From assembly GCF_964065165.1 (NCBI RefSeq), contig NZ_OZ061549.1, positions 434,001 through 498,000 on the forward strand: a stretch of DNA of 64,000 nt, in the 5' to 3' direction. Shown piece after piece: positions 19,311-28,841 of this stretch; the stretch's first letter is position 1, and the number at the start of each line of letters is the position of its first letter. This DNA comes from Levilactobacillus yonginensis. GTDB taxonomy: Bacteria; Bacillota; Bacilli; Lactobacillales; Lactobacillaceae. The notes beneath the pieces are model-generated. The model was not told the origin of the DNA. It searched no databases and saw nothing but the letters and a program-made list of their open reading frames with translations. A program made the translations under genes and the position numbers.

Positions 19311-19336
19311 GTAGCTGGTGGCCGGAAGCGGTCAAG
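19311..19336 (-). repeat. Remnant of a structured-repeat outer arm
   Basis: GCTGGTGGCCGGAAGCGGTC (from 19314) resembles the outermost arm of the repeat family. No internal hairpins follow, so it is a solo arm. It sits about 175 bases right of copy B, where the minus-sense partner is found in the other pairs. A TATAAT at 19338-19343 lies two bases beyond. The rest of 19139-19446 shows no gene. Confidence 0.4.
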
Positions 19337-19374
19337 GTATAATAACTAAAATAATAAAGAAATTTGAAGCATCA

Positions 19375-19404
19375 GGGGTTGGCAAGTCTGCCGGCCCCTT
19401 TTCT
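19375..19404 (+). terminator. Intrinsic terminator or attenuator before the recQ operon
   Basis: A 9-bp stem GGGGTTGGC with GCCGGCCCC (two G-U pairs) followed by TTTT. It lies downstream of the TATAAT at 19338 and upstream of the gene at 19447. It may attenuate the leader transcript or end a very short RNA. Confidence 0.7.
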
Positions 19405-19446
19405 TATGGTAAACTGGTAGCAGACTGAATTTAGCGGAGGTGGCTC

Positions 19447-20487
19447 ATGGACCCGGCAGACTTATTGCAATTACTAAGTGAACAGCAAGATCGGCGACTG
19501 CGGGTCATCGAAAATCTATTGCGCGGCCGGCGGACCGTTTCGACGTTGTACTGGGGTCTACGGTATGATTTACTGCCGCTGTTGAATCTGGCGAAGCCCT
19601 TGGATCGGGGAGCATTGGACACACCAGCTCAGTCACTGGCGCAACAGGGATTGATTGCCGGAGACGCAACTGAAGGGGTCGTTCACCTGACTAAGCGGGG
19701 ACAAATGGCCGCAGCGAGTACGACTTATTACCGGCCAGTTACCCGCCAAGATTGGGTCAACGTGGATCTGGTGGCGGCACGGCAACGGTTACTATTGGCA
19801 GTGCAGGTAGTGTCACAGTACGCGCATAGTACATCACGTTACTATCCTTTAGCGACCGATTTAGCCACCCGGCAAGCCGTGCGACGGTGGTTCCACCGGG
19901 TTAAATCCCCCAACCTGGCAGCGAATCTCCACGAAGCATTGGTTATCAGTCTTCGCCAGTTACCGGCAGAGACGGCCGCAATCGTGACGGATCAATTTAC
20001 GGGATACGAACAGCCTGGCTATACGGTCAGTCAGTTGGCCCAGAGTACCAATCGCTCGTCCTGGGAGATTCAGCTGATGCATTTTGATGGGGTTGCCCAG
20101 ATTGCCTTGGCCGCAAAGGAAGCGCAACACCCACTTCACGATTTATTTCAGCCATTGTGGGTGGTTCCCGTGTCACGTAGCGCCCAACAGACGCTGCAAG
20201 CGGTCGAGGCTGGCGGGGATTTAGCGCGGGTGGCACGGGTCCGTAAGGTCAAGTTATCGACGGTACGGGAGCATTTACTCGAAACGGCCATCATGTTACC
20301 AGCTGAAGACTTTCCGTATGACCAGGTCCTATCAGAGACAATTCGCCAGCAATTTGCAGCCGCCGTAACTGGACCCATTGATACGTGGCAATACATGGAA
20401 CTACCCGCAGCAATGCGCGATGAGCTTGATTTCTTTTACTTTCGGCTTTATGCCATCTGGCGGATGAAACGGGGGGACGCAGAGTAG
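19447..20487 (+). CDS. YpbB-like helix-turn-helix protein upstream of RecQ
   Basis: A 346-residue soluble protein. Its position directly before a RecS/RecQ helicase, with a 1-base stop/start overlap, matches Bacillus ypbB-recS. The region GGDLARVARVRKVKLSTVREHLLETAIM (about 258-285) looks like the helicase-associated helix-turn-helix domain seen at the C-terminus of YpbB and some RecQ proteins. The function of the family is unknown; the coupling suggests it works with the helicase. The ATG follows GCGGAGGTGG. Confidence 0.75.
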   Translation: MDPADLLQLLSEQQDRRLRVIENLLRGRRTVSTLYWGLRYDLLPLLNLAKPLDRGALDTPAQSLAQQGLIAGDATEGVVHLTKRGQMAAASTTYYRPVTRQDWVNVDLVAARQRLLLAVQVVSQYAHSTSRYYPLATDLATRQAVRRWFHRVKSPNLAANLHEALVISLRQLPAETAAIVTDQFTGYEQPGYTVSQLAQSTNRSSWEIQLMHFDGVAQIALAAKEAQHPLHDLFQPLWVVPVSRSAQQTLQAVEAGGDLARVARVRKVKLSTVREHLLETAIMLPAEDFPYDQVLSETIRQQFAAAVTGPIDTWQYMELPAAMRDELDFFYFRLYAIWRMKRGDAE

Positions 20488-21905
20488 TGGAAACTTTAGA
20501 AGCTAGTTTAGAAAAAGTCTTCGGTTTTAATACGTTTCGTTCCGGTCAGAAGGCAGCATTAGCTGCCTTGGAGGCCAATCAGGATACCCTGGCCATTCTG
20601 CCGACTGGTGCCGGGAAAACGCTCATTTATCAGCTTTACGGTTATCGTCATCCGGGGTGCGTGTTGATTGTCTCACCATTATTATCATTGATGAATGACC
20701 AGGTCAATCGGATGCGAATCAGTGGCTTTAAGCGGGTGGCCGCCATTACATCACAGACTGGATACGTGGAACGCCAAGTTATCTTGGACCACTTGAATGA
20801 CTTACAATTTCTTTTCCTATCACCAGAAATGTTGGCGCAACCGCAAATGTTGGCGCGGGTAAGGCAACTTGATCTTAGTCTGTTGGTGATTGACGAGGCT
20901 CACTGTATTGTTCAGTGGGGACCGGATTTTCGACCGGAGTACTTATTATTGGGTGCGATTCGGACCAAATTAAATCAACCATTGACGCTCATGCTGACGG
21001 CAACGGCGGGCAAGATGACGCGGCAAGAAATCTCAAAGCAATTGCGGTCACAACCACAGGTGGTTACCGAGTCCGTCGACCGGCCCAATATTTTTCTAGA
21101 CGTTGAAAATGTTGCGAATGAGGCGGAAAAGCAGAGCCGCTTGCAAGCTTTGGTGGCCAAGCTTCAGTTGCCAGGGGTTATTTACTTCTCGAGCAAGCAG
21201 CAGGCAACCGATACAGCCTTATGGTTGCAACAGACCACTGGTGTTCAAGCGGCAGCCTACCACGCGGGGCTAAGCGGTGAGGATCGTTTTCGAATTCAAC
21301 AACAGTTTATGACGGGGCAACTCGACTTAATTTGTGCCACCAGTGCGTTTGGCATGGGTATCGATAAGAATGACGTCCGCTTTGTGATTCATTATCATTT
21401 GCCGGCTGATTTAGAAAGTTATGCTCAGGAAATTGGCCGGGCTGGTCGTGATGGCCAGCCCAGTATTGCTATCTTACTGTACGCGCCGGGTGATGAGCAG
21501 TTACCGTTGGCGTTGGGTCAGTCTAATCGACCGGATGAGGAGACGATTACGCGATACTACGCGCACCCACAGAGTTTTGCAGCCGATGATCCGGTGATTC
21601 ACTTGTTGGCCTTTTACCGGGGCCACGGCATCAGCCAGGCGGCAGTTATCCAGCTGTTTGCGCGCCGGGAAAAGGAGCGGAATCGGGCACTGGCGAATAT
21701 GTTAGCCTATGCACGGGAACGGCGGTGTTTGCGACAAGTCTGGCTGCAAGCCTTTGATGAGACCAGTCCCGCCCATTCGGCAGCGTGTTGTGCGCCGGGG
21801 GAGGTGGCCCTTGATTTGGACCAGCTGAAGCTCTTGCGGCGACCAGCTGCGGCGACTGAAAATATACCGACGGACTGGGAAACCCGACTTAACCGGTTAT
21901 TTTAG
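20487..21905 (+). CDS. recQ: RecQ-family ATP-dependent DNA helicase (RecS-like)
   Basis: Superfamily 2 3'-5' DNA helicase. The 472-residue protein has Walker A PTGAGKT (39-45), the DEAH box followed by CIVQWGPDFRPEY (near 135-150), TATA motif III (MLTATAGK), and the helicase C domain with FGMGIDKNDVRFVIHYHLP and GRAGRDGQPS. It is short and lacks the HRDC domain and a canonical zinc motif, as in Bacillus RecS rather than RecQ. GTG start overlapping the previous stop codon. Confidence 0.92.
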   Translation: METLEASLEKVFGFNTFRSGQKAALAALEANQDTLAILPTGAGKTLIYQLYGYRHPGCVLIVSPLLSLMNDQVNRMRISGFKRVAAITSQTGYVERQVILDHLNDLQFLFLSPEMLAQPQMLARVRQLDLSLLVIDEAHCIVQWGPDFRPEYLLLGAIRTKLNQPLTLMLTATAGKMTRQEISKQLRSQPQVVTESVDRPNIFLDVENVANEAEKQSRLQALVAKLQLPGVIYFSSKQQATDTALWLQQTTGVQAAAYHAGLSGEDRFRIQQQFMTGQLDLICATSAFGMGIDKNDVRFVIHYHLPADLESYAQEIGRAGRDGQPSIAILLYAPGDEQLPLALGQSNRPDEETITRYYAHPQSFAADDPVIHLLAFYRGHGISQAAVIQLFARREKERNRALANMLAYARERRCLRQVWLQAFDETSPAHSAACCAPGEVALDLDQLKLLRRPAAATENIPTDWETRLNRLF

Positions 21906-21973
21906 TAAGAATTTAAAGAATTAAGGTATCTGGTATGGTACAATTACGGGTGAAAGTTTTTCAGGGAGGTTAG

Positions 21974-22627
21974 ATGATGAGTCAGAAGCGTGACGATCAA
22001 ACGTCGAAGGATACGAAGGATAAGGAGTCCCATCCTTGGGATCAGTCGTTTGCCGATGATCGGGACGATCAGGGGAACCTGTCACGAACGAGAATCCGGC
22101 GGCAAAATCACGGGAATACCATGGTGACGGTCGTATTAGTTGCCATTATCATTGTGATCGCAGTGGCATCATTAGTTTATGGGTTAGCACGACAAAGTGC
22201 CGTGAATAAGCCTGAAAATCAAAGTACGGAACAGGTTGCAGATAGTTCATCGCGTTCATCTAGCAAACATTCCAAGAGCTCGACGAGTAGTCACAAGCAG
22301 TCTTCTTCCAAGAAGACCGCTTCTTCTAAGACGGCCAGCTCAAAAAAATCAACAACTTCAACCACGACTGCTAGTTCGGCAAAGACGACTAGCAGTTATT
22401 CGGCTACGAGTAGCGCCACCACTAAGCCAAACAAGACCAGTTCAAGCGCCACCAGTAGCAGTACGAGTACGTCAACTGGTAGTAAAAAGTACGCAACTGT
22501 CGAATCTGGACAAGGAGTTTACCGGGTCGCCACGAACGCAGGTATTTCTGTTCAGGAACTCTTACAGTTGAACGGACTGTCTTCGGCTTCATCGTTACAT
22601 CCTGGCCAAAAGCTTCGGGTGAAATAG
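21974..22627 (+). CDS. Membrane-anchored LysM-domain protein (YpbE-like)
   Basis: The 217-residue protein has a charged cytoplasmic N-terminus (about 1-50), one transmembrane helix (MVTVVLVAIIIVIAVASLVY), a long Ser/Thr/Lys/Ala-rich spacer of low complexity (about 80-170) and a C-terminal LysM domain (GQGVYRVATNAGISVQELLQ … LHPGQKLRVK) for peptidoglycan binding. Bacillus ypbE has the same place after recS. The start may be 21974 or the adjacent ATG at 21977, both after GGGAGG. Confidence 0.85.
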   Translation: MMSQKRDDQTSKDTKDKESHPWDQSFADDRDDQGNLSRTRIRRQNHGNTMVTVVLVAIIIVIAVASLVYGLARQSAVNKPENQSTEQVADSSSRSSSKHSKSSTSSHKQSSSKKTASSKTASSKKSTTSTTTASSAKTTSSYSATSSATTKPNKTSSSATSSSTSTSTGSKKYATVESGQGVYRVATNAGISVQELLQLNGLSSASSLHPGQKLRVK

Positions 22628-22660
22628 GCATTAATTTTATTTGATAGGAGTTTGGTTTTC

Positions 22661-23341
22661 ATGGAAAAACAAGGTTTGCAAGTTGCCATTGACGGTCCCG
22701 CATCGGCCGGCAAGAGTACCGTGGCAAAAATCGTTGCCCAACGTTTTCACTACATATATTGTGATACGGGCGCTATGTACCGTGCGATTACTTGGAAAGT
22801 GTTACAGGCTGGTGTGGGCTTGACCGATGAAAAAGCGGTTAAGCAATTACTGGATCAAATCACTATTCGGTTTGAACCAGGGACGCCAGTGCAAAAGGTG
22901 TTTGTTGACGACACCGAAGTCACCTTGGCCATTCGCCAACCTGACGTGACCAACTCCGTTTCAGCAGTGTCCGCTTTACCTGCAGTGCGAGAAGAATTAA
23001 CGGCTCGTCAGCGGGATATTGCCGATGCCGGGGGTATCGTTATGGACGGTCGGGACATTGGCTCGACCGTCTTGCCTAAGGCGGAGGTCAAGATCTTCCT
23101 AGTGGCCAGCGTGAAGGAACGGGCACAACGGCGCCTAAAGGATAATGCCGCCAAGGGTATCGAGACACCTTTAGCAACATTAAAGCATGAAATCGAGGAA
23201 CGGGATCGGAAAGATTCGACGCGAAAGGTCTCTCCATTGACCCAAGCGGCGGATGCCATTCGGTTGGATACGACCTCGATGAGCATCGAACAAGTGGCTG
23301 ATAAAATCGCCGAAATCATTTCTGAAAAAGAATCCCACTAG
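22661..23341 (+). CDS. cmk: Cytidylate kinase
   Basis: Phosphorylates CMP and dCMP. The 226-residue protein has the P-loop GPASAGKS (12-19), YCDTGAMYRAITW, the DGRDIGSTVLPKAEVKIFL segment and the lid with RRLKDN. The ATG at 22661 was chosen over a TTG at 22652 because it keeps a spacing of about 10 bases from TAGGAG. The cmk-rpsA-der order is conserved in Firmicutes. Confidence 0.96.
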   Translation: MEKQGLQVAIDGPASAGKSTVAKIVAQRFHYIYCDTGAMYRAITWKVLQAGVGLTDEKAVKQLLDQITIRFEPGTPVQKVFVDDTEVTLAIRQPDVTNSVSAVSALPAVREELTARQRDIADAGGIVMDGRDIGSTVLPKAEVKIFLVASVKERAQRRLKDNAAKGIETPLATLKHEIEERDRKDSTRKVSPLTQAADAIRLDTTSMSIEQVADKIAEIISEKESH

Positions 23342-23420
23342 ATATGGGCATTTTACTAGCTTTTACTAGCGTAATCAGCTAAAATAGTATATAGAGTTGT
23401 CGCAAGGAGGAAAAATTCGC

Positions 23421-24731
23421 ATGAGTGAAAATGGCACGAGTCAAAACAATGAAAACAATGAGTTATTAGATGCTTTAAACAGCATCGATAACGTCAAGGT
23501 CGGTGACGTCGTTAAGGGTGAAATCTTAACGATTGATGACGACCAACAAGCAATCGTTGGTATTGCAGATACTGGTATCGAAGGGGTCGTTCCCAAGAAG
23601 GAACTCTCAACTAAGCCAGTTGATGACATTAATGAAGTAATTAAAGTTGGTGACGTCTTGGATCTCGTCGTTATCTCACGGATCGGAACTGACAAGGAAG
23701 GCGGTAGCTACTTACTGTCTCAACGTCGTTTGGAAGCCCGTAAGGTTTGGGACGATATTCAAAAGGAATTCGAAGCAGGTCACACGTTAACTGCTCCCGT
23801 TACCCAAGTGGTTAAGGGCGGGTTAGTCGTTGATGCCGGCGTTCGTGGTTTCGTTCCCGCATCAATGGTTTCTGATCACTTCGTCGAAGATCTTGCTCAA
23901 TTCAAGGGCCAAACCTTGGAATTCAAGATTGTTGAAATCGAACCTAGCGAAAACCGGTTGATCTTATCACACCGTGCTATCGTTGAAAAGGAACGCGCTG
24001 CACAAAAGGAAGAAATCATGGCTAAGTTAACTGCTGGCGACATTGTCGACGGTAAAGTTGCTCGCTTGACTAACTTCGGTGCATTCGTTGACCTTGGTGG
24101 TGTTGATGGTTTGGTCCACGTTTCTGAAATCGCCTTTGAACGGGTTGAAAAGCCTAGCGATGTTCTGAAGGTTGGCCAAGACGTTAAAGTTAAGGTCTTA
24201 TCTGTAGACCCAGACCGCGACCGGATCTCCCTTTCCATCAAGCAAACCTTACCAGAACCTTGGGACGGTATCGAAGACAAAGCCCCACAAGGCAGCGTCT
24301 TAGACGGAACTGTTAAGCGTTTGACTAGCTTTGGGGCCTTCGTTGAAGTGTTCCCTGGCGTTGAAGGCTTGGTTCACATTTCCCAAATTTCTCACCAACA
24401 CATCGCAACGCCTGCTGACGTTTTGAAGGTTGGTCAAGAAATCAAGGTTAAGGTCTTAGATGTTCGTCCAGACGATCACCGTTTGGCATTGTCCATCAAG
24501 GCACTTGAAGAAAAGCCACAATCTGGTGACGAAGGTTCTGAGAACCGGAGCAGCAGTAACAACAACCGTAGCCGGAGCAACAATGTCGGTAACAACAACC
24601 GTCGTCGTAACAACCGGAACAGTGCTGAAACTTCAACGGCTAACGCCCCAGAAGAAAGCACCGGTTTCTCTTTGGGCGATCTGATTGGTGATAGCTTGAA
24701 GAAAGATATGGAAGATAACGAAAACAACTAA
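23421..24731 (+). CDS. rpsA: 30S ribosomal protein S1
   Basis: The 436-residue protein has four S1 domains. The first two are divergent and the last two are marked by GKVARLTNFGAFVDLGGVDGLVHVSE and GTVKRLTSFGAFVEVFPGVEGLVHISQ-type repeats; a disordered Asn/Arg/Ser-rich tail follows. Four domains is the Firmicutes form, against six in E. coli. The ATG at 23421 lies after AAGGAGGAA. Codon use is highly biased. The upstream region carries a tandem TTTTACTAGC duplication (about 23350-23370). Confidence 0.95.
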   Translation: MSENGTSQNNENNELLDALNSIDNVKVGDVVKGEILTIDDDQQAIVGIADTGIEGVVPKKELSTKPVDDINEVIKVGDVLDLVVISRIGTDKEGGSYLLSQRRLEARKVWDDIQKEFEAGHTLTAPVTQVVKGGLVVDAGVRGFVPASMVSDHFVEDLAQFKGQTLEFKIVEIEPSENRLILSHRAIVEKERAAQKEEIMAKLTAGDIVDGKVARLTNFGAFVDLGGVDGLVHVSEIAFERVEKPSDVLKVGQDVKVKVLSVDPDRDRISLSIKQTLPEPWDGIEDKAPQGSVLDGTVKRLTSFGAFVEVFPGVEGLVHISQISHQHIATPADVLKVGQEIKVKVLDVRPDDHRLALSIKALEEKPQSGDEGSENRSSSNNNRSRSNNVGNNNRRRNNRNSAETSTANAPEESTGFSLGDLIGDSLKKDMEDNENN

Positions 24732-24750
24732 TACGTTTGGTTGAGAAATG

Positions 24751-24792
24751 GGTCTGGAGCGGAACTTTGTTGGTTTCGTTCTGGACCTTTTT
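24751..24792 (+). terminator. Rho-independent terminator after rpsA
   Basis: A 15-bp stem (GGTCTGGAGCGGAAC with GTTTCGTTCTGGACC) relying on several G-U pairs, followed by TTTTT. Confidence 0.85.
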
Positions 24793-24827
24793 CACGTCAA
24801 ATGTAGCAATTTAAGGAGGGATTTATA

Positions 24828-26135
24828 GTGGCATTTCCAGTAGTTGCCATTGTTGGCCGCCCAAACGTGGGAAAGTCGACCCTGTTTAACCGGATCGCCG
24901 GCGAACGAATCTCCATCGTCGAAGACACCCCTGGGGTTACCCGTGACCGAATTTACACGCGAGCCGAATGGCTGGGAACTGAATTTCGGATGATTGATAC
25001 CGGTGGGATCGACCTCGGCGATGAACCATTTTTAACTCAAATTACGCAACAAGCAGAGATTGCAATTGATGAGGCCGATGTTATTGTCTTCATCGTGAGC
25101 GCCCCTGAGGGTGTGACCGATGCTGATGAAAAGGTGGCCAAGATCCTGTACCGTGCTGATAAGCCGGTCATGCTGGCCGTTAACAAGGCGGATAACCCCG
25201 AAACACGGGAATCCATCTACGACTTCTATTCACTTGGCTTCGGTGATCCATATCCCGTTTCTGGGGTCCATGGTCTCGGTTTAGGGGACCTGTTGGATGC
25301 CGTCGTGAAGAAATTCCCTGAAGATGATGGTGCGCCTAAGGACGATTCCATTCGCTTCAGTTTGATTGGTCGGCCTAACGTTGGGAAGTCCTCTCTGGTT
25401 AACGCTATGCTTGGTGAGGATCGGGTCATTGTTTCCAATATTGCCGGCACTACGCGTGATGCCGTGGATACCAAGTTTACCGCTGACGATACGAAATTTA
25501 CGATGGTCGATACGGCCGGGATTCGTAAAAAAGGGAAAGTCTACGAAAATACGGAACGCTACAGTGTGATGCGGGCGATGCGGGCCATTGACGATTCAGA
25601 CGTCGTTCTGGTGGTTTTGAATGCTGAAGAAGGGATTCGGGAGCAGGATAAACGAGTCGCCGGTTACGCCCATGAAGCGGGTCGGGGCATCATTATTCTG
25701 GTCAACAAGTGGGATACCTTGAAGAAGGATAATCATACGTTGACGGACTTCCAGAACCTGATTCGTCTGGAGTTCCAATACCTGAGTTACGCGCCCATCG
25801 TCTTCGTTTCCGCTAAGACAGGGCAACGGCTAGAGCAGTTACCGGACCTAATCAAGAAGGTTTCAGCTAACCACAACAAGCGGGTCCAATCCGCAACGTT
25901 GAACGACGTGGTGATGGATGCCATTGCACTAAACCCAACGCCTTCCGACAACGGAAAGCGACTCCGGGTCTACTACGCCACTCAGGTAGCCGTGGCGCCA
26001 CCAACTTTCGTGGTCTTCGTCAACGATCCGAAGATGATGCACTTCTCCTACGAACGATTCTTAGAGAATCAAATTCGTGCGAGCTTCGATTTCGAAGGGA
26101 CACCGATCCATTTGATTGAGCGTGCACGGAAGTAG
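24828..26135 (+). CDS. der: Ribosome biogenesis GTPase Der (EngA)
   Basis: Double GTPase needed for 50S subunit assembly. The 435-residue protein has two G domains, with G1 motifs GRPNVGKS at 9-16 and again near 181-188, DTPG/DTAG G3 motifs and NKAD/NKWD G4 motifs, followed by the KH-like C-terminal domain. GTG start with AAGGAGGG upstream. Confidence 0.97.
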   Translation: MAFPVVAIVGRPNVGKSTLFNRIAGERISIVEDTPGVTRDRIYTRAEWLGTEFRMIDTGGIDLGDEPFLTQITQQAEIAIDEADVIVFIVSAPEGVTDADEKVAKILYRADKPVMLAVNKADNPETRESIYDFYSLGFGDPYPVSGVHGLGLGDLLDAVVKKFPEDDGAPKDDSIRFSLIGRPNVGKSSLVNAMLGEDRVIVSNIAGTTRDAVDTKFTADDTKFTMVDTAGIRKKGKVYENTERYSVMRAMRAIDDSDVVLVVLNAEEGIREQDKRVAGYAHEAGRGIIILVNKWDTLKKDNHTLTDFQNLIRLEFQYLSYAPIVFVSAKTGQRLEQLPDLIKKVSANHNKRVQSATLNDVVMDAIALNPTPSDNGKRLRVYYATQVAVAPPTFVVFVNDPKMMHFSYERFLENQIRASFDFEGTPIHLIERARK

Positions 26136-26235
26136 GACTTGAGTAGCATAGGACCAGCTTTTGACGTGATTTTAACGATTTTTTATTAAAAATCACGATT
26201 CTTGGCCGATAATTGCTAAAAAATGGCGTTATCCC

Positions 26236-26264
26236 TTGTCATGCAAGGCTTCCTGTGCTATCTT
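26236..26264 (+). promoter_or_regulatory. hup promoter
   Basis: -35 TTGTCA (26236-26241), a 17-base spacer and -10 TATCTT (26259-26264). Upstream is a 9-bp inverted repeat CGTGATTTT (26165-26173 with 26189-26197). The leader has an AATGATG/CATCATT hairpin followed by T bases (about 26273-26308), a possible attenuator. Confidence 0.65.
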
Positions 26265-26374
26265 TGATAAAGAAATGATGCGGCTGACCGTATTTGTTTC
26301 ATCATTTTTGGACCACTCAAAAATGACCACTAGATGTCATTCATCTAATCTTCTTTCAGGAGGTGAATTCAAAC

Positions 26375-26650
26375 ATGGCAAACAAAGCACAATTGGTTAG
26401 CGACGTTGCAACTGCAACTGGTTTAACTAAAAAGGACGCAACTGCTGCAGTTGATGCAGTATTCGATTCTGTCCAAGCAACGTTAGCTAAAGGCGAAAAG
26501 GTTCAACTGATCGGCTTTGGTAACTTTGAAGTACGTGAACGTGCAGCTCGTAAGGGCCGTAACCCACAAACTGGACAAGAAATCCAAATCCCAGCAAGCA
26601 AAGTACCTGCATTCAAGCCAGGTAAAGCTTTAAAGGATGCTGTTAAATAA
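26375..26650 (+). CDS. hup: DNA-binding protein HU
   Basis: Histone-like nucleoid protein, dimeric. The 91-residue protein has the full HU fold: N-terminal helices ([22 protein letters not shown]), then [21 protein letters not shown] and the DNA-binding arm ending in [14 protein letters not shown]. The ATG at 26375 is preceded by AGGAGGTG; the longer frame from 26363 begins inside that site. Codon use is that of a highly expressed gene. Confidence 0.97.
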   Translation: MANKAQLVSDVATATGLTKKDATAAVDAVFDSVQATLAKGEKVQLIGFGNFEVRERAARKGRNPQTGQEIQIPASKVPAFKPGKALKDAVK

Positions 26651-26670
26651 TCTTATTTAGCGAGTAGAGG

Positions 26671-26701
26671 GCCAGTACGGTGAATGCCGGGCTGGCTTTT
26701 T
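26671..26701 (+). terminator. Rho-independent terminator after hup
   Basis: GCCAG/CTGGC stem with inner CGG/CCG and a TTTTT run. Confidence 0.85.
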
Positions 26702-26830
26702 GCTACCCTTAATTAAATTCAAGTAACAGTGAAGTAGCGGGATAATTGATGCTGGCGAGGGCTTTTACTTCGCAAGTCACCCTGAATTGCGTATAATTAA
26801 CTGTTGCGTTTAAAAAGAAAATTAGTATTA

Positions 26831-27019
26831 CCGCCTACGGCTGCCCAGGAGGGTGCTAGCTGTGGGGACCGGAGCAAGCCTGAAATGCGGTCTCGCTCCT
26901 CACGTGAGAGCCCCGCTAAGTTCATGCAAGTCTCTCACGTGTCCCACGCTGTAAATTGGCTGAGAAGCGTCAATTAACACCGTTGTCACGGCCAGCATCC
27001 TCCTGGGCGACTGACGGCT
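26831..27019 (+). repeat. Structured intergenic repeat, copy C (subfamily I)
   Basis: Plus-sense copy downstream of hup. The outer stem includes CCCAGGAGG (26844-26852) with CCTCCTGGG (26999-27007). Internal landmarks are GTGGGGACCGG, a GGAGC/GCTCC hairpin, CACGTGAGAG with CTCTCACGTG as third hairpin, then GTCCCACG and a weak last hairpin. In the third hairpin the usual CTTGAAG is replaced by a different sequence that still pairs. Confidence 0.85.
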
Positions 27020-27218
27020 ATGATTGCAATATTTTGGCAGCATATTGGTAAACGCCATTTGTGCTAGTCGTGGTACGTTGGGAAACATTGATATATCACG
27101 GTTGTTAGGCGATTACTGTGATCAGATTCAACATTTATGAAGTCAGTTGTAAAGCTTAAGTAATTTAAAACTTCAGCAGAACTATACGGCAACTTGAGGT
27201 TGAATTTGGGACATCAAA

Positions 27219-27410
27219 GTAGCCGGAGGTTGTTAGGGGTGGTACCGTGGTGTCGACGGTGTTGGTTGGCGTTTTTAGCCGACCTACAGCGTGGGACGAC
27301 CTTGGAGCCGTGGTGAACTGGCCATGGCTTCAAGTCGAGGCCAAAGACCGCACCACAGGCTTTGGCCGGTCCCCACCACGGCTGCCACCCCTAACAACCG
27401 TAGGCGGCTA
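27219..27410 (-). repeat. Structured intergenic repeat, copy D (subfamily I)
   Basis: Minus-sense copy facing C across about 200 unrelated bases. Perfect 15-bp outer stem GGTTGTTAGGGGTGG (27228-27242) with 27385-27399. Read on the minus strand it has GGGGACCGG, GGCCAAAG/CTTTGGCC, CTCGACTTGAAGCC, GTCCCACG, the last hairpin and GTCGACA. A TATAAT lies just outside its end at 27417-27422, probably the -10 of the TPR gene. Confidence 0.88.
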
Positions 27411-27450
27411 CATGGATATAATACAAAAGATTCAAGATGGAGGCGGGTCA

Positions 27451-28710
27451 ATGAGTTACGCAGAAACGGCACTCGATGAACTGGAAAAGGGACAACTCGA
27501 AGATTTTAAAAAGCAATATGCACTGGCACTACGCCACGACGATGATGACACGTTGTTTAGTCTGGGTGAGGAACTCTATTCGTTAGGCTTCTTGAACCAA
27601 TCCCGACGGATCTACGAAAAGCTCCTCAAGAAGTACCCAGATGAAGACGAGTTACGAACGAATCTCGCAGACATTGCTATTGATGAAGATAAGAACGACG
27701 AGGCCCTGGAATATTTAAATCAGGTCCAACCCAGCTCACCAGCCTACGTGGAATCCCTGATGGTGGCTGCCGACCTCTATCAGACCCAGGAACTCTTTGA
27801 AGTCAGCGAACAAAAGCTGTTAACAGCTAAGAAATTAGCCCCTGACGAACCCGTCATCACGTTTGCCCTGGCGGAGCTCTACTTCACCATGCGGGAGTTC
27901 AGGAAGGCTATTCCGCTGTATTTAGACCTGATTACGGCGGGAACTACCGAACTGTCCCGTGTTAACTTGGTCGAACGGCTGGGAGTTGCTTACGCCAACG
28001 CTGGCCGCTTTGAACAGGCAATCGGTTACTTGAAGCAGATCCATACGGGGGACATGACGCCCGATGTGAAATTTGAAACGGCCTTTACCTACCTACAACT
28101 AAAGGAGCGGTCAACGGCCATTCGTTTGTTTGAGGAGTTAAAGGATAGCGACGCTCATTACACGTCCTTGTATCCTTACCTGGGCCAAGCACTGGAACAA
28201 GAAAACCGGCTAGACGAGGCCTTAAAAGCCCTCCAAGAAGGGTTAGGCGTTGACCAGTACAATGAGAAGCTCTGGCTACAGGCGGCTCACGTGGCCACTA
28301 AATTGGACGATGAGGACCTTGCTGAACGCTACCTGAAGAAGGGGCACGAGTTGGATGCTGACGATATTGCAGCGGTCATTCAGCTCAGTAACCTGTACGT
28401 GAAGCAGGAGCGGTGGACGGAAAACGCCGAGTTGGCTAAGCCATATTTGGCCAATGAAGATGCCGATCCGCAACTGTACTGGAACTTAGCGGTCACAGCG
28501 AACCATCAGGAGGACTTTGCTGCAGCTCGTAAGTACTACGATGCCGCGCAACCGTTTTTCATGGATCAACCAGACTTCCTGAAGCCAGCGATTTACTTCT
28601 ATCGTGAAGAGGGCGCTAGTGAGGTCGTCGTTAAATTATTACAAGCGTACGTGAAGGTTGTTCCAGATGATGCTGAAATGGCACTGATGCTGGAAGGCTA
28701 CGAAGACTAA
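27451..28710 (+). CDS. Tetratricopeptide-repeat protein
   Basis: A 419-residue all-helical protein made of degenerate TPR units in series from about residue 15 to the end (for example SRRIYEKLLKKYPDEDELRTNLADIAI and LDEALKALQEGLGV). It resembles the conserved Bacillus YpiA-type TPR protein found in the same chromosomal area of Firmicutes. The role is unknown but probably protein-protein interaction. The ATG at 27451 follows GGAGGCGG. The open frame extends upstream to 27247, but that extension is repeat copy D read as protein. Confidence 0.85.
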   Translation: MSYAETALDELEKGQLEDFKKQYALALRHDDDDTLFSLGEELYSLGFLNQSRRIYEKLLKKYPDEDELRTNLADIAIDEDKNDEALEYLNQVQPSSPAYVESLMVAADLYQTQELFEVSEQKLLTAKKLAPDEPVITFALAELYFTMREFRKAIPLYLDLITAGTTELSRVNLVERLGVAYANAGRFEQAIGYLKQIHTGDMTPDVKFETAFTYLQLKERSTAIRLFEELKDSDAHYTSLYPYLGQALEQENRLDEALKALQEGLGVDQYNEKLWLQAAHVATKLDDEDLAERYLKKGHELDADDIAAVIQLSNLYVKQERWTENAELAKPYLANEDADPQLYWNLAVTANHQEDFAAARKYYDAAQPFFMDQPDFLKPAIYFYREEGASEVVVKLLQAYVKVVPDDAEMALMLEGYED

Positions 28711-28729
28711 CTGAAATGTATCACCAGAA

Positions 28730-28754
28730 AGGATGCCGCGGGGTATTCTTTTTT
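28730..28754 (+). terminator. Rho-independent terminator after the TPR gene
   Basis: AGGATGCC paired with GGGTATTCT-type arm (two G-U pairs), followed by TTTTTT. Confidence 0.7.
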
Positions 28755-28795
28755 AATTAGGTTGGCACACAATAATTACTTTAACTTACAGTTTC

Positions 28796-28828
28796 AAAAA
28801 AAAAAGCAACCGCCAAACCCGCGGTTGC
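28796..28828 (-). terminator. Rho-independent terminator of the yitT gene
   Basis: GCAACCGC/GCGGTTGC stem (28806-28813 with 28821-28828). On the minus strand it is followed by a T run (the A run at 28796-28805). Confidence 0.9.
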
Positions 28829-28841
28829 CAAAACCAAATCA

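Noticed and set aside
27247..27450. N-terminal extension of the TPR protein
   Set aside because: It is repeat copy D read as protein; the supported start is at 27451.
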